This document shows positions 15,700-45,240 of a DNA stretch of 64,000 nt, in pieces (the stretch's first letter is position 1; every line of letters starts with the position of its first letter). The translations under genes were made by a program, and so were the position numbers. The notes beneath the pieces are model-generated. The model searched no databases. It was not told where the DNA came from and was given only the letters and a program-made list of their open reading frames with translations. Location of the stretch: positions 6,109,001 through 6,173,000 of the forward strand of contig JACYXH010000175.1 in the NCBI GenBank assembly GCA_026745465.1, given 5' to 3'. Source of the stretch: Lota lota. Lineage: Eukaryota > Chordata > Actinopteri > Gadiformes > Lotidae.

Positions 15700-16634
15700 C
15701 TGGCCGAGGATGATAAAAAATTACAGCGGCACAGAAGACAAACGCAAGGCTGACACACTAAAGAAAAATATGCCTGACACAAAGTACTACCTTCGTCTGC
15801 GAATATAAATATGTCCCTGAGACCATGTAACACGTTAGGTCTGTGAATTCCTACCGTACTAACCCAAATCAATTTGGGCAACAGGTAGAGCGTGGTTGGC
15901 TCTACCTTTTGACAACCTCCACCATTCATTTTTACCATATATCTAAAACAACAAATTTGAACAAACCTCCCATGCCATGCAGTTATGATTTGTTGTCCTC
16001 TTTTACGTTAAACGCTTAATGTTAAAAAGCTTGGGTAAACTTCCTGCTTCTCGCTGACGCCATCGTGCGGCCATGCCAATGGCTGGATTTAGATCCACAA
16101 GTCAGTCTGATCTTGGCGTCCCCTAAGGCTGACAGAGGATCCTTATTTGTCTACCGACAACCAATTTCCGGTCTCTTGCTTCCTATGAGCTGTGTACGCC
16201 TGTAAACAATCCCCGGAGCACAAAGAATAAGAACACGAAAATGATACAAATGAACATCAACGACGTGGAGAATAAATATGGGGTTTTGAAAACTGAAATT
16301 AAAATAGCAATGTCAAAAACCATGTCAATGAAACGGATATCTCTCTATCGGATGACCGACCTCTCTCTTGCCAATAACGCTATTTTGGACCATCCCGTTC
16401 CAAGCGTTCCTTCGTGAGATTAGAACGCCCGGGAGTGAACGAGGTTGTCTTGGCCGAACAGCAAAAAGGGAATAGGCCTACATGTTATTTATAGTGACGA
16501 CTATCCCATAGATTAACAAGAGCATAAGGGGTTTATACTGCTACGTTTTTTCCGCTTCAGTTAGATCAATTACTAACTGCAGTTAGTATGACTTCCTTGA
16601 TTGAAAAATAAGAGTATGACATTTAAAACGTATG
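15700..16634 (-). promoter_or_regulatory. card19 5' region and card19-susd3 spacer
   Basis: Less than 1 kb separates the first recognised card19 exon from the susd3 polyadenylation signal, so the card19 promoter and first exon should lie here. CpGs are more frequent around 16020-16450. An ATG at 15938 opens a short frame to an AAG|GTAGAG donor, but its phase 0 end does not fit the next exon, so the true start is unknown. Confidence 0.4.
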
Positions 16635-16640
16635 TTTATT
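16635..16640 (-). promoter_or_regulatory. candidate susd3 polyadenylation signal
   Basis: AATAAA on the minus strand about 240 bases after the susd3 stop codon, before the CpG-richer card19 upstream region. Confidence 0.5.
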
Positions 16641-16877
16641 TAAATGAAATCTTTCCCAAATATATTTACAATGGCCTGCAGAATTATATACAAGAAAGGC
16701 ATTCTTAAAAGTGCAATGGCTCACTCTTACAGACAGATGGCAGTGTCTCCATACAATTTCAAATGTTTTTTACTGAATTATGCCTTTTTGTTTCCTTCAG
16801 TCATTGACGTTAGAAAAAAACATCAATTAAACTATTTACAGTTTGTTTTGTATTATTATATCAAATATGTGACCTCC

Positions 16878-17247
16878 TCACACAGATATAATCCGTATGG
16901 AGCATTCTTTTTTAGAATGCACAATGTAGGACTCCTGTTGGGTCAGTAATGGCATTCTGTGCTCCTGTCCTTCAAACTGTCGCACCACACCAGCACCACG
17001 GCCATCAGCTGAGCAAGCAGCTAAGCTCTGTGCTGGACCCGACTTCTGTGCTCCACAGCCCATCTGACAGGGCGGCCCGTGTGGGGCAGGTGAGTTGTGC
17101 TGGAGATAATGCGAGTTCAGAAGTGGGCCTGCCGTGTCCTGGTCCAGTCTTATGTCCCGGGTTACGGGAGATTGGTTGTAGCCTTTTCCAGGGAGGGGAG
17201 TTGAAGATGGAACGGTACAATCGCAGTAGGGATGCACGAGACAAGAT
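16878..17247 (-). CDS. susd3: susd3 exon 5, C-terminus
   Basis: Acceptor GTCACAG|ATCTTG, phase matching exon 4, frame open for 370 nt to TGA at 16878-16880. It encodes a proline- and glutamine-rich tail ending in ECSIRIISV. Little similarity to the human tail is visible. Confidence 0.7.
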
Positions 17248-19451
17248 CTGTGACAAAAAATACATCGTTATGATAAGAGTCTCAGGTTGTTTCTGACTGA
17301 CAGCAGTATGTTCAGCATAGCTGTTTGTGTTTTGTGCTCGCTTTTCTTGTTGTTGTCATACATTACAGGTTTGTCATTCACCATCTGTGGCCCTATGAAG
17401 CACACTTCCGTTTCAGTACTACTAAAATGATGCCACGTGTTGCCTGATGCTGCATGATGCATTTTATTGTGAAAAAAGTGTTCTTTGTAGTTATTTACAC
17501 ATGTACTGCTGCTTCCGTGTCTGTGTGTGTGTCTCGAGAGTAAGAGCCCTTCTCACCCGCATGGTGCTTTGTCGTCAACAAATGCACCGTCATGGCCGCC
17601 CCACTGCATCGCCGCTGCATTCTGATGGCTGTTGTTGTTGTTGTTGTTCCTGCTGTGATGATGAGGGCAGCCAGCCCTGCCCCCCACACATTGCCCACGA
17701 AGCCACTCTTCCTCCTCGGTCTTCCTGGCGCCGCAAAACATTAGCTTTGGCGTTAGTGAGGGATCAGATTCAGTTTGGAGCGCATGATGACAAATGAAGC
17801 TTCCGATGTTGAAGAAAGTGTTTTCACCTCTTTTGGTTCCTTCTCTTCCTCTTCTTCTTGAAGCGCGCATGCAGACAGCAGGTGATGAAGGCCATGGTCA
17901 GCACCAGAATGATGCAAGAGCTCACGACGGACGCCCACACGGCCACGCGGAAACCAAACTCCCCATACGCAGACAAGGCTGTACAGAAATAAAACCCACA
18001 TATATGCTTCATGATAACATTCATCCACGCACAATTACTACTTTTTCACACACACATTAGTGTCAGTGTCAATCCTGTTATAATTATTTAATTGCAATCC
18101 ATGTGTTGAAACCTTTCCACCATATCATTAACAACGATGCTATTATTGTACGCCATTTGTTCAATATTCTTAAAGAGACATGGTCCTTTATCAACTATTC
18201 CATGTTGTATTTTTCCCCATTACGGACACTTTGCAGTGTGCATTACGAATGCTGTATCCTCAGCCTGTATTCTCATTTTCTACTCACGGCTACAATAGGT
18301 CTCCCCGACCCACTGGGTGCTGTTGGTGTTCATTACACACACCACATTACTGCCCATCAGCCTGTAGTGGTCTGGGCACTGCAAGGAGATGACGGTGCCC
18401 ACATTGGTTCCATTGCCTTGGATGATCCTCTGGGTGCCCAGGGATGGCAGAGGCATGGGGGTGCACTGGCCCTGGGCACGGGCTGCAAATTAAAACACAA
18501 TGCATTGGGAATTTCCGCACTTAAAAGCTACGGTGCTATCGGGCTTGTACATTGTGACGTCACATCGCAATGACCGCCACCATTTTAGGAGCATTGGACT
18601 GTTAGTTATTAAGTTGGTAGTAATGTTTTTTTGGTACATTTTTGTCTGACATGCAACTTCAACAGCGTTTCCCATGCCAGACGTGGCAAAACAATTTTTT
18701 TATTGACCTACGTTCAGGTAAACGTTGGTTTAGGAGTTTTCAAACAAACAAAAAATCCCACGATACATTCTGATGAACAAGCCCAATAAAAGGGTTGCAG
18801 GTTGATAAAGCATTCTGCATTTCTTTTTTTACAGCTAACCCAATACTACCTTGATTGATTGACTAATGAGGTTAAAACTAACTCTGAACCACTACAAGAG
18901 AAGTCAAGTGAGAGGTAGACATAACCATTCAATATCAAGTATTAATGTATATCGAAAACCTTTCCTTTTTATATGTACATTTAAAACGGTAGAACCATTA
19001 AACTGGAATTCTCCATATACATATTTGTATTATTAATCCTTTATTTATGAGAGCTAAAAAATATTTTGTGCAAGGATGACCTGGCCAATATGAGCCCTAA
19101 TGCAGTGCAGGAAGGGACAGCAATTCCTCGGCTATCAGTGCTGAACCCCGGAAAGAAGCTGGCTCTGCACACAGCGTGACTAACTCTTTCACGCTGTGTG
19201 ACGCTCCAGCAGCAACTGCTGACTATATCAAAGAAGCAGGAGGACATTTGACAAACTCTTGAAAACATTGTGGAAAGACTTGAGGTTAAACAGTCTTAGC
19301 TATCATACAGCACAGTGCTATTTGTAACTGGGTGAAAATTATCTTATTATTATGCTATTATGAATAGGCTCAATATGGTATGGGGTATGGCTACATAAGT
19401 CTGCATATGAGCTTCTTAAGAAGGTGTCAATATCAGTTCATAAGTGAGTAT

Positions 19452-19529
<78 letters not shown>

Positions 19530-20354
19530 GTGTGTGTGTGCACGTGCGTGTGTAAATGATGACTACAGTTGTTCATAGGTGGGAAGAGGAAACAAACAGA
19601 CTGAAAGAAAGATGAAAGGAAGAAGAGAGGGATGGTGGAGGACAGAAAGAGAGAGATTTGAACTTTATATTTGCTTTGAATTAAATTAGCCTCATATTCT
19701 TATTCTGGTGGGGGGTCTCTGGGGACTAATAGCTGTATTAGCTCAACATAGTCATGACATGTGTGTCAGTCATGTGTGTGTGCGTGCGTGCGTGCGTGTG
19801 TGTGTGTGTGTGCGTGCTTTGACTATGTAGGTCTAGTACTAAATTAACCCGTAAAAACGATAGTGTTAAACACGTTTAGAACGTAGGCTAAGTTTAAACA
19901 CGGTAAAAAAAAGGTCCCGCCAATTCCTTTTCAATGAGGACTTACGACAGTCGACAACCAAGCAAGTAAGTATTTAAAAAAAAAACAATAAACGAAAAGA
20001 GGGCTGTCAATCACCTAGACTTAATATCAACATGTTTATTAACTCAAAATCCATTTATGACGATCTAATAACGGTAGACTATGTTTTAAGATATGGTTTT
20101 AAGCAAAACGAGATGGCTAAAGTTACGCGTTACTGTTTCGAGTTTCACATACAGGAATAGAGGCAACAGTGGAAGGAAATGCATAATAATGTGTAACATA
20201 CCTACTATATTTTAATCAAGCAATCGTAAATGGTTAATAGCTACTACTAGCCTACTACTACTACTACTACTACTACTACTTTCTTACCTGCAATGTTATG
20301 GGCACGACCGTCATTCGCTGGCTCAAGAGACGTTATCGATGTTGCCCCTGCCAT
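16878..20354 (-). CDS. susd3: SUSD3, sushi domain-containing membrane protein
   Basis: SUSD3 is a single-pass plasma-membrane protein with one sushi (CCP) domain; in human it is oestrogen-responsive and linked to cell motility. Five exons (20288-20354, 18288-18482, 17828-17978, 17557-17724, 16878-17247) sum to 951 nt, 316 residues plus stop, with every junction in phase. The sushi exon has four cysteines and a tryptophan. NGTNVGTVISLQCPDHYRLM matches human [20 protein letters not shown], and the membrane exon has GFRVAVWASVVSSCIILVLT against human [20 protein letters not shown]. As in human there is no obvious signal peptide. The cytoplasmic tail contains a poly-asparagine run. It lies between fgd3 and card19, as in human. 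Identification is firm; the C-terminal exon is supported by phase more than by similarity. Confidence 0.92.
17557..17724 (-). CDS. susd3: susd3 exon 4, cytoplasmic tail with poly-Asn
   Basis: A 168-nt exon between GCGCCAG|GAAGAC and GCGG|GTGAGA. It encodes KTEEEEWLRGQ, a run of six asparagines from an AAC repeat, and HDGAFVDDK near the end, which resembles human HDNHSFTTD. Confidence 0.75.
17632..17649. repeat. (GTT)6 trinucleotide repeat inside susd3 coding exon
   Basis: On the coding strand it is (AAC)6 and encodes the asparagine run of the SUSD3 cytoplasmic tail, so its length can vary without breaking the frame. Confidence 0.85.
17828..17978 (-). CDS. susd3: susd3 exon 3, transmembrane segment
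   Basis: A 151-nt exon between CTGTACAG|CCTTG and AGAG|GTGAAA. It encodes FGFRVAVWASVVSSCIILVL and TMAFITCC followed by a basic stop-transfer stretch (KKKRKRRNQKR). Confidence 0.93.
18288..18482 (-). CDS. susd3: susd3 exon 2, sushi domain
   Basis: A 195-nt exon between TTTGCAG|CCCGTG and GCC|GTGAGT. It encodes the whole sushi domain with C in AQGQC, SLQC, VVC and ETYC and W in STQW. Confidence 0.93.
19450..19552. repeat. (TG)n microsatellite, about 100 bp
   Basis: TG run with two interruptions, in susd3 intron 1. Confidence 0.96.
20252..20280. repeat. (CTA)n trinucleotide repeat
   Basis: About nine CTA units just beyond the susd3 exon 1 donor. Confidence 0.93.
20288..20354 (-). CDS. susd3: susd3 exon 1
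   Basis: The ATG at 20354 starts MAGATSITSLEPANDGRAHN and the exon ends at TTGCAG|GTAAG in phase 1. The position and TTPAPGNRTG-like character match the start of human SUSD3, and the phase fits the sushi exon. Confidence 0.75.
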
Positions 20355-20600
20355 ACCGACGCAGCCGCAGCCCCCTACCGCTCCTCGACACGTCAAGACT
20401 GACCAGGAGCCTCGCCTCAGTGCCCAGTAGGTCAGCAGGTAAGGATCCCAAACCGCGATTGTGTTGCGCCAACTCGAAATTACGTGGACAGAGTTGTGGC
20501 AACGTACAAATTACGCCCTCCTCCTCCTCCCCCCCCCCACCCCCGTCTGTCGGTCTGTCTCTCTTGCTCGCACGCTTTCTCCCTCGCTCGCTCTCTTCAT
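20355..20600 (-). promoter_or_regulatory. susd3 5' UTR and probable promoter
   Basis: G/C- and CpG-rich sequence directly upstream of the susd3 ATG, followed by CT-rich DNA. The start site is not defined. A frame on the opposite strand here is an artefact of base composition. Confidence 0.45.
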
Positions 20601-20840
20601 TTGCTTTACAACATGTTAGCATTGCCAAATCATACAAAAACAACAACAATAGAACAAACGAACAAATAAACACAAAACAATCGTATCATACAGTATCTGA
20701 AATGTATACATGCATTTAATTAAATTGTATTATGAATCATCGGGCAACTCAGGGAACTTGGGAAGTAGGATTTGCTGAATTTACTGCATGTTGTCAGAAA
20801 GTGCAACATGCAATATCGCTCTCTCACTTTCTCTAACAAT

Positions 20841-20981
<141 letters not shown>

Positions 20982-21809
20982 ACATGAGTTCACACACAAC
21001 ACCAAATGCAACACCTATTTGAAGAAGACAAATGTTATTTTACTGAGAATTAAAAGTCTCCACAGACATTCAGAGAGAGACGGCATGCAGATGTATGCAC
21101 ATGGTTACACTAATAGAAGGTTATATTTTAATCCCTATGTCTGTGGTCCTTCGTGGGTACACAATAAAGACACTTTTTGAACGTCATTCAGAGGCCGACT
21201 GCCTGTGCAAGGGCTAATACAAGAAACTTGTCTGCAGTCATGGCTGTTTATGCAGGCTACAGTGCAGTGACGCAGACCGCTCTCTCTCTTGTTATAATGA
21301 GTTGAGGCCGTTTTGAATTCTGTGCTCACATTATGCCCCTAGTCTTGGTGAAAAACCAAATGAGTCCCATTAAATCAGGGAGATGCCAGACATGAGTGAG
21401 TGTGTGTCACTGGTGCTCAGTAGGTTTCCAGGTTGTGTGGCTGAGCTCTGCACCAGCACAATATCTTCCACTGTCTTGCATGGTGTTCGGATACAGCCCT
21501 ACCTGTTTAGGAAGGCAACTCAGAACTGACCCTTTTGCTTAGTTTAACTCCCCCAATTTAGAGGGGGGAGGGAGGCCACAAGAGAGGAAAATGTTAAGAA
21601 ATTGGCTAGAATTTGCTCAATATTTGTCACTTTATATATAAATACAAAACAATTTGGAGGCGGTTCTTCTGCTTGATTGAAAATGTCTTCCAGTAGATCA
21701 GAATTTGGCAGGGTAGATGATGAGGTAAGATGAAATAAGGGAAACTCCTTCAGGTTATATGAATCTGAGCTGACAGCAGAGACACAGAGAGGTGAGGTTA
21801 GGGTCTGGC

Positions 21810-22243
21810 TAATCTCAGATCTAGCAGCCCTACACTGCTATGGACTAACTTCTGGGGGGAGACGGTACAGAGCCTGGGCCTGAAACCAACAACTGCAAGG
21901 TCTGGAGTTACGCCTTGTCTCCTGTTTCGTTACGGAAATATTCGACCAAAGAAAACTAATTTGAGCAAGTGGATGAAGGTTTCAGAAGGGGATTTTATAA
22001 TGTGTATTTCTAAAGTGGCCAGTATACACATCATTGATTTGAAAACTTTAAAGACACTTTTTTACACTGCAGGCCGAGTTTGTATTCGCCAAATATTCGC
22101 TAACAGATCCCCGCCTCCAGCCACCTGATTGGTCAAAACAAAACAAAAATGAAGTGAAAGAAAGCGAAACGCTCCGTTCACTTAGCCCGGATTTAGGCTC
22201 ATCATCTGCCATCAGACTTTAGATATTAATCTAAAGTTTGATC
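21810..22243 (-). mobile_element. interspersed repeat, copy 3 (inverted)
   Basis: In reverse orientation this matches the repeats at 31318-31743 and 60704-61162 over their full length, with many substitutions. Shared blocks include TAATCTCAGATCTAGCAG at one end, CAGAAGGGGATTTTATAA inside, and a palindromic end where ATCAGACTTTAGAT (22211) faces ATCTAAAGTTTGAT (22229). No protein-coding capacity is evident; it is a non-autonomous element of unknown class. Confidence 0.75.
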
Positions 22244-23302
22244 TATGAGACTATGGTCTGACATGTCGCCTGTGTGTTCTCTGCGGAACGCCCCCCCCCG
22301 CCTCCACCTTGATAGAGGGTTGCAGAAGAGGGCTGGTGGGACCATTCTGCCACAGAGGTGATTAACTAGGACAAGCACCATAACATGCTGCTGACCAGGT
22401 CCCAACCAGCAGCACCACACAACATTAACTGGAGCACATATGGCTGGAGGTAGAGGAAACTAAAGGTGTCCTTTCCAAGATCAGTGCCTAAAAAAGACAC
22501 AGAAAATGAGGTTATACTGTGTTCACATGCATGCACGTAGGCATGCACACATGCATGCATGCAAGCTCACACTTACACACATGCTGAAGGTGGTCATCAT
22601 GACAAAACACCTGTATGTTCCATCACCAAAAGAGCTTTCATGGTCCTTTGTCTTCAGAGGTGCCATGGCTCCAGACTGTTTGGAGTGTTAGAAGGAGGCT
22701 GCTGCTGCTGCCAACCCTCATCCTGACTGGGGGACCGGGGTTAGGCTGGCCAGGGAGCCTTACACAGGACAGCAGGTAGAAAAAATGGCTCTTTGAGAGA
22801 AGGATGTTTAGACCATCAAGCATTTCCGAGACACTGACTTGGCTCCCTCTGCCATATAGAGACAGCATGAGCTGTGCACCACAGGGGGATTATGGGAAGT
22901 AATACAATGAGATGGGCGAGAGAGAGAAGAAGATGATCAAACGTTTGTTTTGTGCTGTGAGCCAGGTGGAATAGTCTCGTGGAATACAAAGGAGAGGCAA
23001 GACAGATTAGCAGACAGTGAAGAGTCAGAACAAAAGCCAGCACACCCTTCATCTCTTCCCCCGCAAGACAGCCCTGGCAGGTCTGCTTAACGCTTGGCCA
23101 GCAGCTTATCATAACGCTGTCTGTGTGTGAAACGGAGCGTTTATTCATGTAGTGGGAGAAAGGAACGCCCTCCATTAATGTGCTAACAGAAGGTGAACTG
23201 ACGAGGGTGTGGGCGCCCCAAAAAAACAAACCAAAAACTGCTGGAAGAGATGAGTAAATGATTACGGGAACCATAACCCAACCACACACACATGCGTGTG
23301 TG

Positions 23303-23318
23303 CCTGCATGCACACACA

Positions 23319-23361
<43 letters not shown>
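23303..23361. repeat. (AC)n microsatellite
   Basis: AC run in intergenic DNA, with shorter AC-rich sequence before it. Confidence 0.95.
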
Positions 23362-23364
<3 letters not shown>

Positions 23365-24174
23365 AGCATTTCTTTTCATTGTTATGTACCTTGCCGCGTT
23401 ACATCTGAACTGCTCTCTTCTGATGGCGGGCTCATGCAGCCTAGCACCTATAACACCACTGTGTTGGCTGTGTCTGGGTTTCCAGTAAGATCATAGTTTC
23501 AGTATGAGCCTAGTTTCATAAAATCTCTATTTCCTGGAGATAATTAGGTCATAGGATGAAAGTATTCCATGATCATTTCCAAAACAGGTTAATGAGATAC
23601 AGGTCAAGTGTTTTCGTTGGTCCAATAAGCTCAGAATATAGTGTGCAGTTGCAAGTATATCATTTTTATATATTAAAGCAAGTGGTACTTTTTATATTTG
23701 CATACTGCAAAATCATTTTCAATGATTACTAGGCCTATGATGGAGTACATTGTAGAATGCACACTGAGAGGCATTTGATGTTTTTGAACTTTTTTGTATT
23801 GTTTATTAAAATAGTTGTAAAGTTTGTCTCGTGAGGGCAGTCAATGGCTGAGTCATCATGACTTCCTCTCTCCCTCAATAATGGAGCTACCATTGATGGG
23901 TTATTCTCTGGCAATACAGGACTCCCAGATATACCTGACGTCATCATCATTATCATCAAGTTCCACTTCAGCAGTTCTAATTAGCCCATGCGTTGGCTGC
24001 CTTTATTGGCTGTGAAAGTGAATTTGTTATTTTGTTTGTACTCTGCATTGGGTGTGTAATATGCAATAATAATGTTTTGTTGCATCCACTTATCACCAAG
24101 TAGTGAATAATTAAGTGAGGCTGAATTCCTAAATTCTCTATGATGTAACTATGATGGTGTAATCGTATATATGT

Positions 24175-24175
<1 letters not shown>

Positions 24176-24250
<75 letters not shown>
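24176..24250. repeat. (TA)n microsatellite, 75 bp
   Basis: Pure TA run. It is self-complementary and can extrude as a hairpin or cruciform. Confidence 0.97.
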
Positions 24251-24251
<1 letters not shown>

Positions 24252-24807
24252 CATTGCTTCTACATCATGTTCCCCTGCTAGAGTTGTGTGCCATTTACAG
24301 CAGATTAGTAAAAGATAACGGTAACAAACAACTTCCTCTGTAGAAAGGAAGTGGTCACATTTTTGTTTCACTGAACCTTGTTTTTTGTTTGAGTTATGTA
24401 TGCAAAGTTGCCAGCCCTAATGGAAACTCATTGTACCATGTAGCTTTGTTTACTGTTGGCAACTTGAAATGCCAAATATGTGTCTAATGAATCATTAATC
24501 TTTAAGCATTGGAAATATTCAAATACAAAATATCAGAGTATAAGAAAGTTGACAAGGACAAGGACGGAAGAGAGGAACACTTTTGTTGGGGGATGGCAAA
24601 TAACATTTGAAGAAAGAGAAGACAGGATGTGGATGCAAAACACACAATAAGGGCAGAGGGGAGAGGAGCAGGAAATGAAAGTAAAGTGACAGTGGATGTA
24701 TAGATACAGATATAAACAGCAATAGCACCTGTTCTGTTCAACCAGCCTTCCCTTTTGTGTTCATGAAGGGGTAGCACACTTTATGCCCCTGTTCATGGTA
24801 ACATATT

Positions 24808-24808
<1 letters not shown>

Positions 24809-24871
<63 letters not shown>
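24809..24871. repeat. (AC)n microsatellite
   Basis: Pure AC run in intergenic DNA. Confidence 0.97.
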
Positions 24872-24873
<2 letters not shown>

Positions 24874-25345
24874 GCTAGCTGAAGCACATTCATATTAGCA
24901 CCTTGACAGCCCTCTCCATCGCTCTCATTATATGAATGGTGCGTCTGCCTTAAAAGAGAGAAAAATACATCTTAACATGGGATGTTCATGTTTTGTGGAA
25001 GAATAAAATACGCCCTCTTGAGAAGGACTGCAGAAGTGAGGAGGCATGATCTCAGCATGGTGTCCGTCCTGTAGCAGACAGCAGGGCTTCATGGCTGTAC
25101 TGTATATGTATGTAAGCTGACAGAAGCGGGCAGTCAGCAGTTTGTGCTCTATCTCTGCACCACGGCTTCCAGCAGCCTTCAATTCATCATTTTGACACAA
25201 GCTGTTGAAATGGCCATAAATAAAATGGTTATGGTTCACAATGCCCTCCGATAGCTCGCCGCTTTGTTGAGAAGCACAATAGCAAGTGTATGACTGCATG
25301 CCTCACATTAACCGCCGTCATATATGAGTGTGGGGAAACAAATTG

Positions 25346-25349
<4 letters not shown>

Positions 25350-25412
<63 letters not shown>
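25350..25412. repeat. (AG)n microsatellite
   Basis: Pure AG run in intergenic DNA. Confidence 0.97.
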
Positions 25413-25413
<1 letters not shown>

Positions 25414-25998
25414 ACCCACATGTGAGAGAATATGGTACTGACTTATCTTAGATCAAGATGTAACTAAGGTTAGGGAGCAGAGCTGTAACAGTGTTTCTGC
25501 CCTACACAACCATACTAATTTCTAGTATAGTATCCAGTAAATAAATATCGCTATTACTCATTTTCCATCAATGTATCATTTTGTACATGAACATGATCAG
25601 CTAAAAACGTCCAAAACATGCAACAATATAAAATCACCAGTGTTATTTCCACGAGGCTACAGTGCCACTGGTACAAGAGCATGAACGGCCCTTACGCAGA
25701 TCGCAGCAACACATTGTACTCTCATGACTTTACGATCATAATCTTGTGCTTCCAGGTTGAAGCATCCGCTTTTCTGTTGTCAAGCTTCTATTAAGGCACT
25801 CCAGTGCATGGGGGTTGCAGTGCTGTCCTCATGGTGTGTTGTTGATGATGCTAATGTTTGGTTTTGTGTTCCTAACGGACCGAACTGGTCCCCTCCCCCT
25901 CTGTGTCAACACGACCAGGTTTATTTTGGTTAAAATGTACCAAATATTAGATGAAATCAAACAGCCAACAAACCTTGTCAGTCCATCACTTTTAGCTC

Positions 25999-25999
25999 A

Positions 26000-26043
<44 letters not shown>
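25999..26043. repeat. (AC)n microsatellite
   Basis: AC run with one AT interruption. Confidence 0.93.
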
Positions 26044-26046
<3 letters not shown>

Positions 26047-27272
26047 ACATCAAACACACACGCACACACACATTTGGTCTGTCTTCTAGCATTTGCAGAT
26101 CAAAATATATGATCACATCTTGGTTGGCATTTCATCTGATATTTGGTATGTAATATCAATAGGGCAATGTGTGAGCATACACTTTTATATCTCAGCGGGA
26201 GGAACGTTTACAGAAGATGTTGAAATGCAAAGAAAGATAGAGAAAGTAAAAATAGATTTTCCAAGCAAGAGAGGTTGCCACACATAAACTCACAAGGTGA
26301 TAAAGATCTTAAGATACAACAGCAGGGTTCTGAATGAACCCCGTGTCCATTTATTGATGATATGCTTGATTGCTTTTCCACTGTGCACAACTCTGGTTAA
26401 CACACGCAATACTGACTCTGCTTACTTACAGTACAACAAGAACCCATTTTGGAGCAAAACAGAAAAAGGAAAGAAAATCAAATAAAAGGGAGGGGTGGGG
26501 GAGTTAAAGCGGGTCAGCAAGGTTGTAGAGCAAGGTTTATAAATATGAGTGGGTTTTCATGCAAACAGAAAACCAATGATTATTAAGTACTTTATGTAAA
26601 AGCTTATGCTGATGGGAGGAGGGTCTTACAGTACGGTATCGCAGTTTCTGGCACATTTCCAACAGTAATGTTGGAGTAAAACCACTGATACGGGCGCTAG
26701 GAGGAAAAAACACTGGGTGTTTTATCCAGAAAAATATAGCCAGAGAAGTACTGAACAGGCGATGCAAGATTAAAACAGAGATGGATTCAGATTCAGTTTC
26801 AGAATTGAACTGCCTTCTGTGATCCGGCCCAACTATCATGTGATGCGTCTCCATCCTTTCCTGGTATAAAAGGTCTCGATAGTCATCTAGATTTTCCATT
26901 ACAAAATCATTCTCTTGACGTCAGCTTTGAGTTTAATTTCAAGGTCACAATATGTGCTGCAATATGCAGTTCTTACATTATTTGATAAAACATAAAATTC
27001 AAAACGACTTTGGAAACATGAAACCGTGCAGGTATGGTGACAATCTCGCCTTTCTGAGCTATAATAACATGATTCAAATAATTCAAAGAACTCTTGAGCA
27101 GGGATCACAGAAGAGCCTGGCTCAGACCAACCACCAAGAGAATAAAGACAGAGGTTTTATCAATGGTACGTCAAACAGGGTTTGGAAAGTGGATTTCTAC
27201 TGGAAGGAAAATGGTGGGAGGGGAGACAGGTGGCCAGCCACAAGCTTACACATCTTCTATCTACTTCTTCTT

Positions 27273-27278
27273 TTTATT
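27273..27278 (-). promoter_or_regulatory. candidate fgd3 polyadenylation signal
   Basis: AATAAA on the minus strand about 900 bases after the fgd3 stop. Plausible, but the 3' end could lie elsewhere. Confidence 0.35.
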
Positions 27279-27481
27279 TTAAGTTAAAACATCCTCTTTT
27301 TTTGTTGCTTTGCTTCTTCTTTACATCTCACTACAAGTATAATTACTGTACAATACTGAGCTGCCACGCGTGTCCCACCCTGGGGCGGGGATCAGAGAGC
27401 GCTGTGGCCGGAAAAAAACGTTCAACATTAACATTCAATAACCCAAAGAACACTGGAGCCACATGTACACTCCTGTGTACA

Positions 27482-27600
27482 TGCATGTGTACACACACAC
27501 ACACATACATTCACACATACATACACACACACACGCACGTGCATACAGATGCAGGCACACACACACACAGACACACTCAGATGCACACACTCACACATAC
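27482..27600. repeat. imperfect CA-rich tract
   Basis: Degenerate CA/CATA/CAGA repeat in the probable fgd3 3' UTR or downstream flank. Confidence 0.8.
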
Positions 27601-27878
27601 ACCTAAATCAGAATGACATACACATTAGAGTTAATGCTTCACAACATGGTCACTGAATGTACAACAAACTTCTTCATCTTAAAAAAAAAAAGTGAATCAT
27701 TACGGGAACCATCTTATAAATGCTTTCTTCAGCTATATTACCGACCAAAATGACTTCTTTAAAAGCTTTATCCTTGCAGACCTCAAAGAGAGGCGTAGCG
27801 ACACAATATAAACCCAACCACGCGTACAGGGGAGGGATTGGGTCTGGGGGCACAGAGGGGAGAGAGCGTGCGAGGAAT

Positions 27879-27900
27879 AGAGAGAGAGAGAGAGAGAGCA

Positions 27901-27940
<40 letters not shown>
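27879..27940. repeat. (GA)n microsatellite
   Basis: GA run about 240-300 bases beyond the fgd3 stop codon; it reads as (CU)n in the probable 3' UTR. Confidence 0.95.
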
Positions 27941-27943
<3 letters not shown>

Positions 27944-28180
27944 GATTGGCTGAGTGACGACAGGGGGAGTAGCGTAAAACAGAAACTAGTGGTCCTTTCA
28001 AAAAGAAACACAATCAACAACAACAACGTAAACAAACTAACAAACAAAAAAGTGCCAAGGTAAAGTAAATTCAAGTAATGTGTGCTCTGTACACAGGGGG
28101 CAGGAAAGGGGGGGAGGGGAAGGTGGGAGGGGGCATGGAGGGAGGGGCAAAGAGTCCTGTGGCGTCGACATGGGCCACTC

Positions 28181-45240
<17,060 letters not shown>

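Larger units (their letters stand above)
18483..20287 (-). other. susd3 intron 1
   Basis: The intron between the start exon and the sushi exon. It carries a long GT microsatellite (19450-19552), a GT/GC-rich run at 19778-19816 and an ACT trinucleotide run. No other exon was recognised. Confidence 0.65.

Noticed and set aside
21683..21728. Plus-strand mini-exon ATGTCTTCCAGTAGATCAGA to GATGAG|GTAAGA
   Set aside because: The start context and donor look good, but no plus-strand gene or second exon was found; all genes here are on the minus strand.
26537..26899. Minus-strand 120-codon frame as a gene
   Set aside because: No recognisable domain, no splice or promoter context, and composition like the surrounding intergenic DNA.
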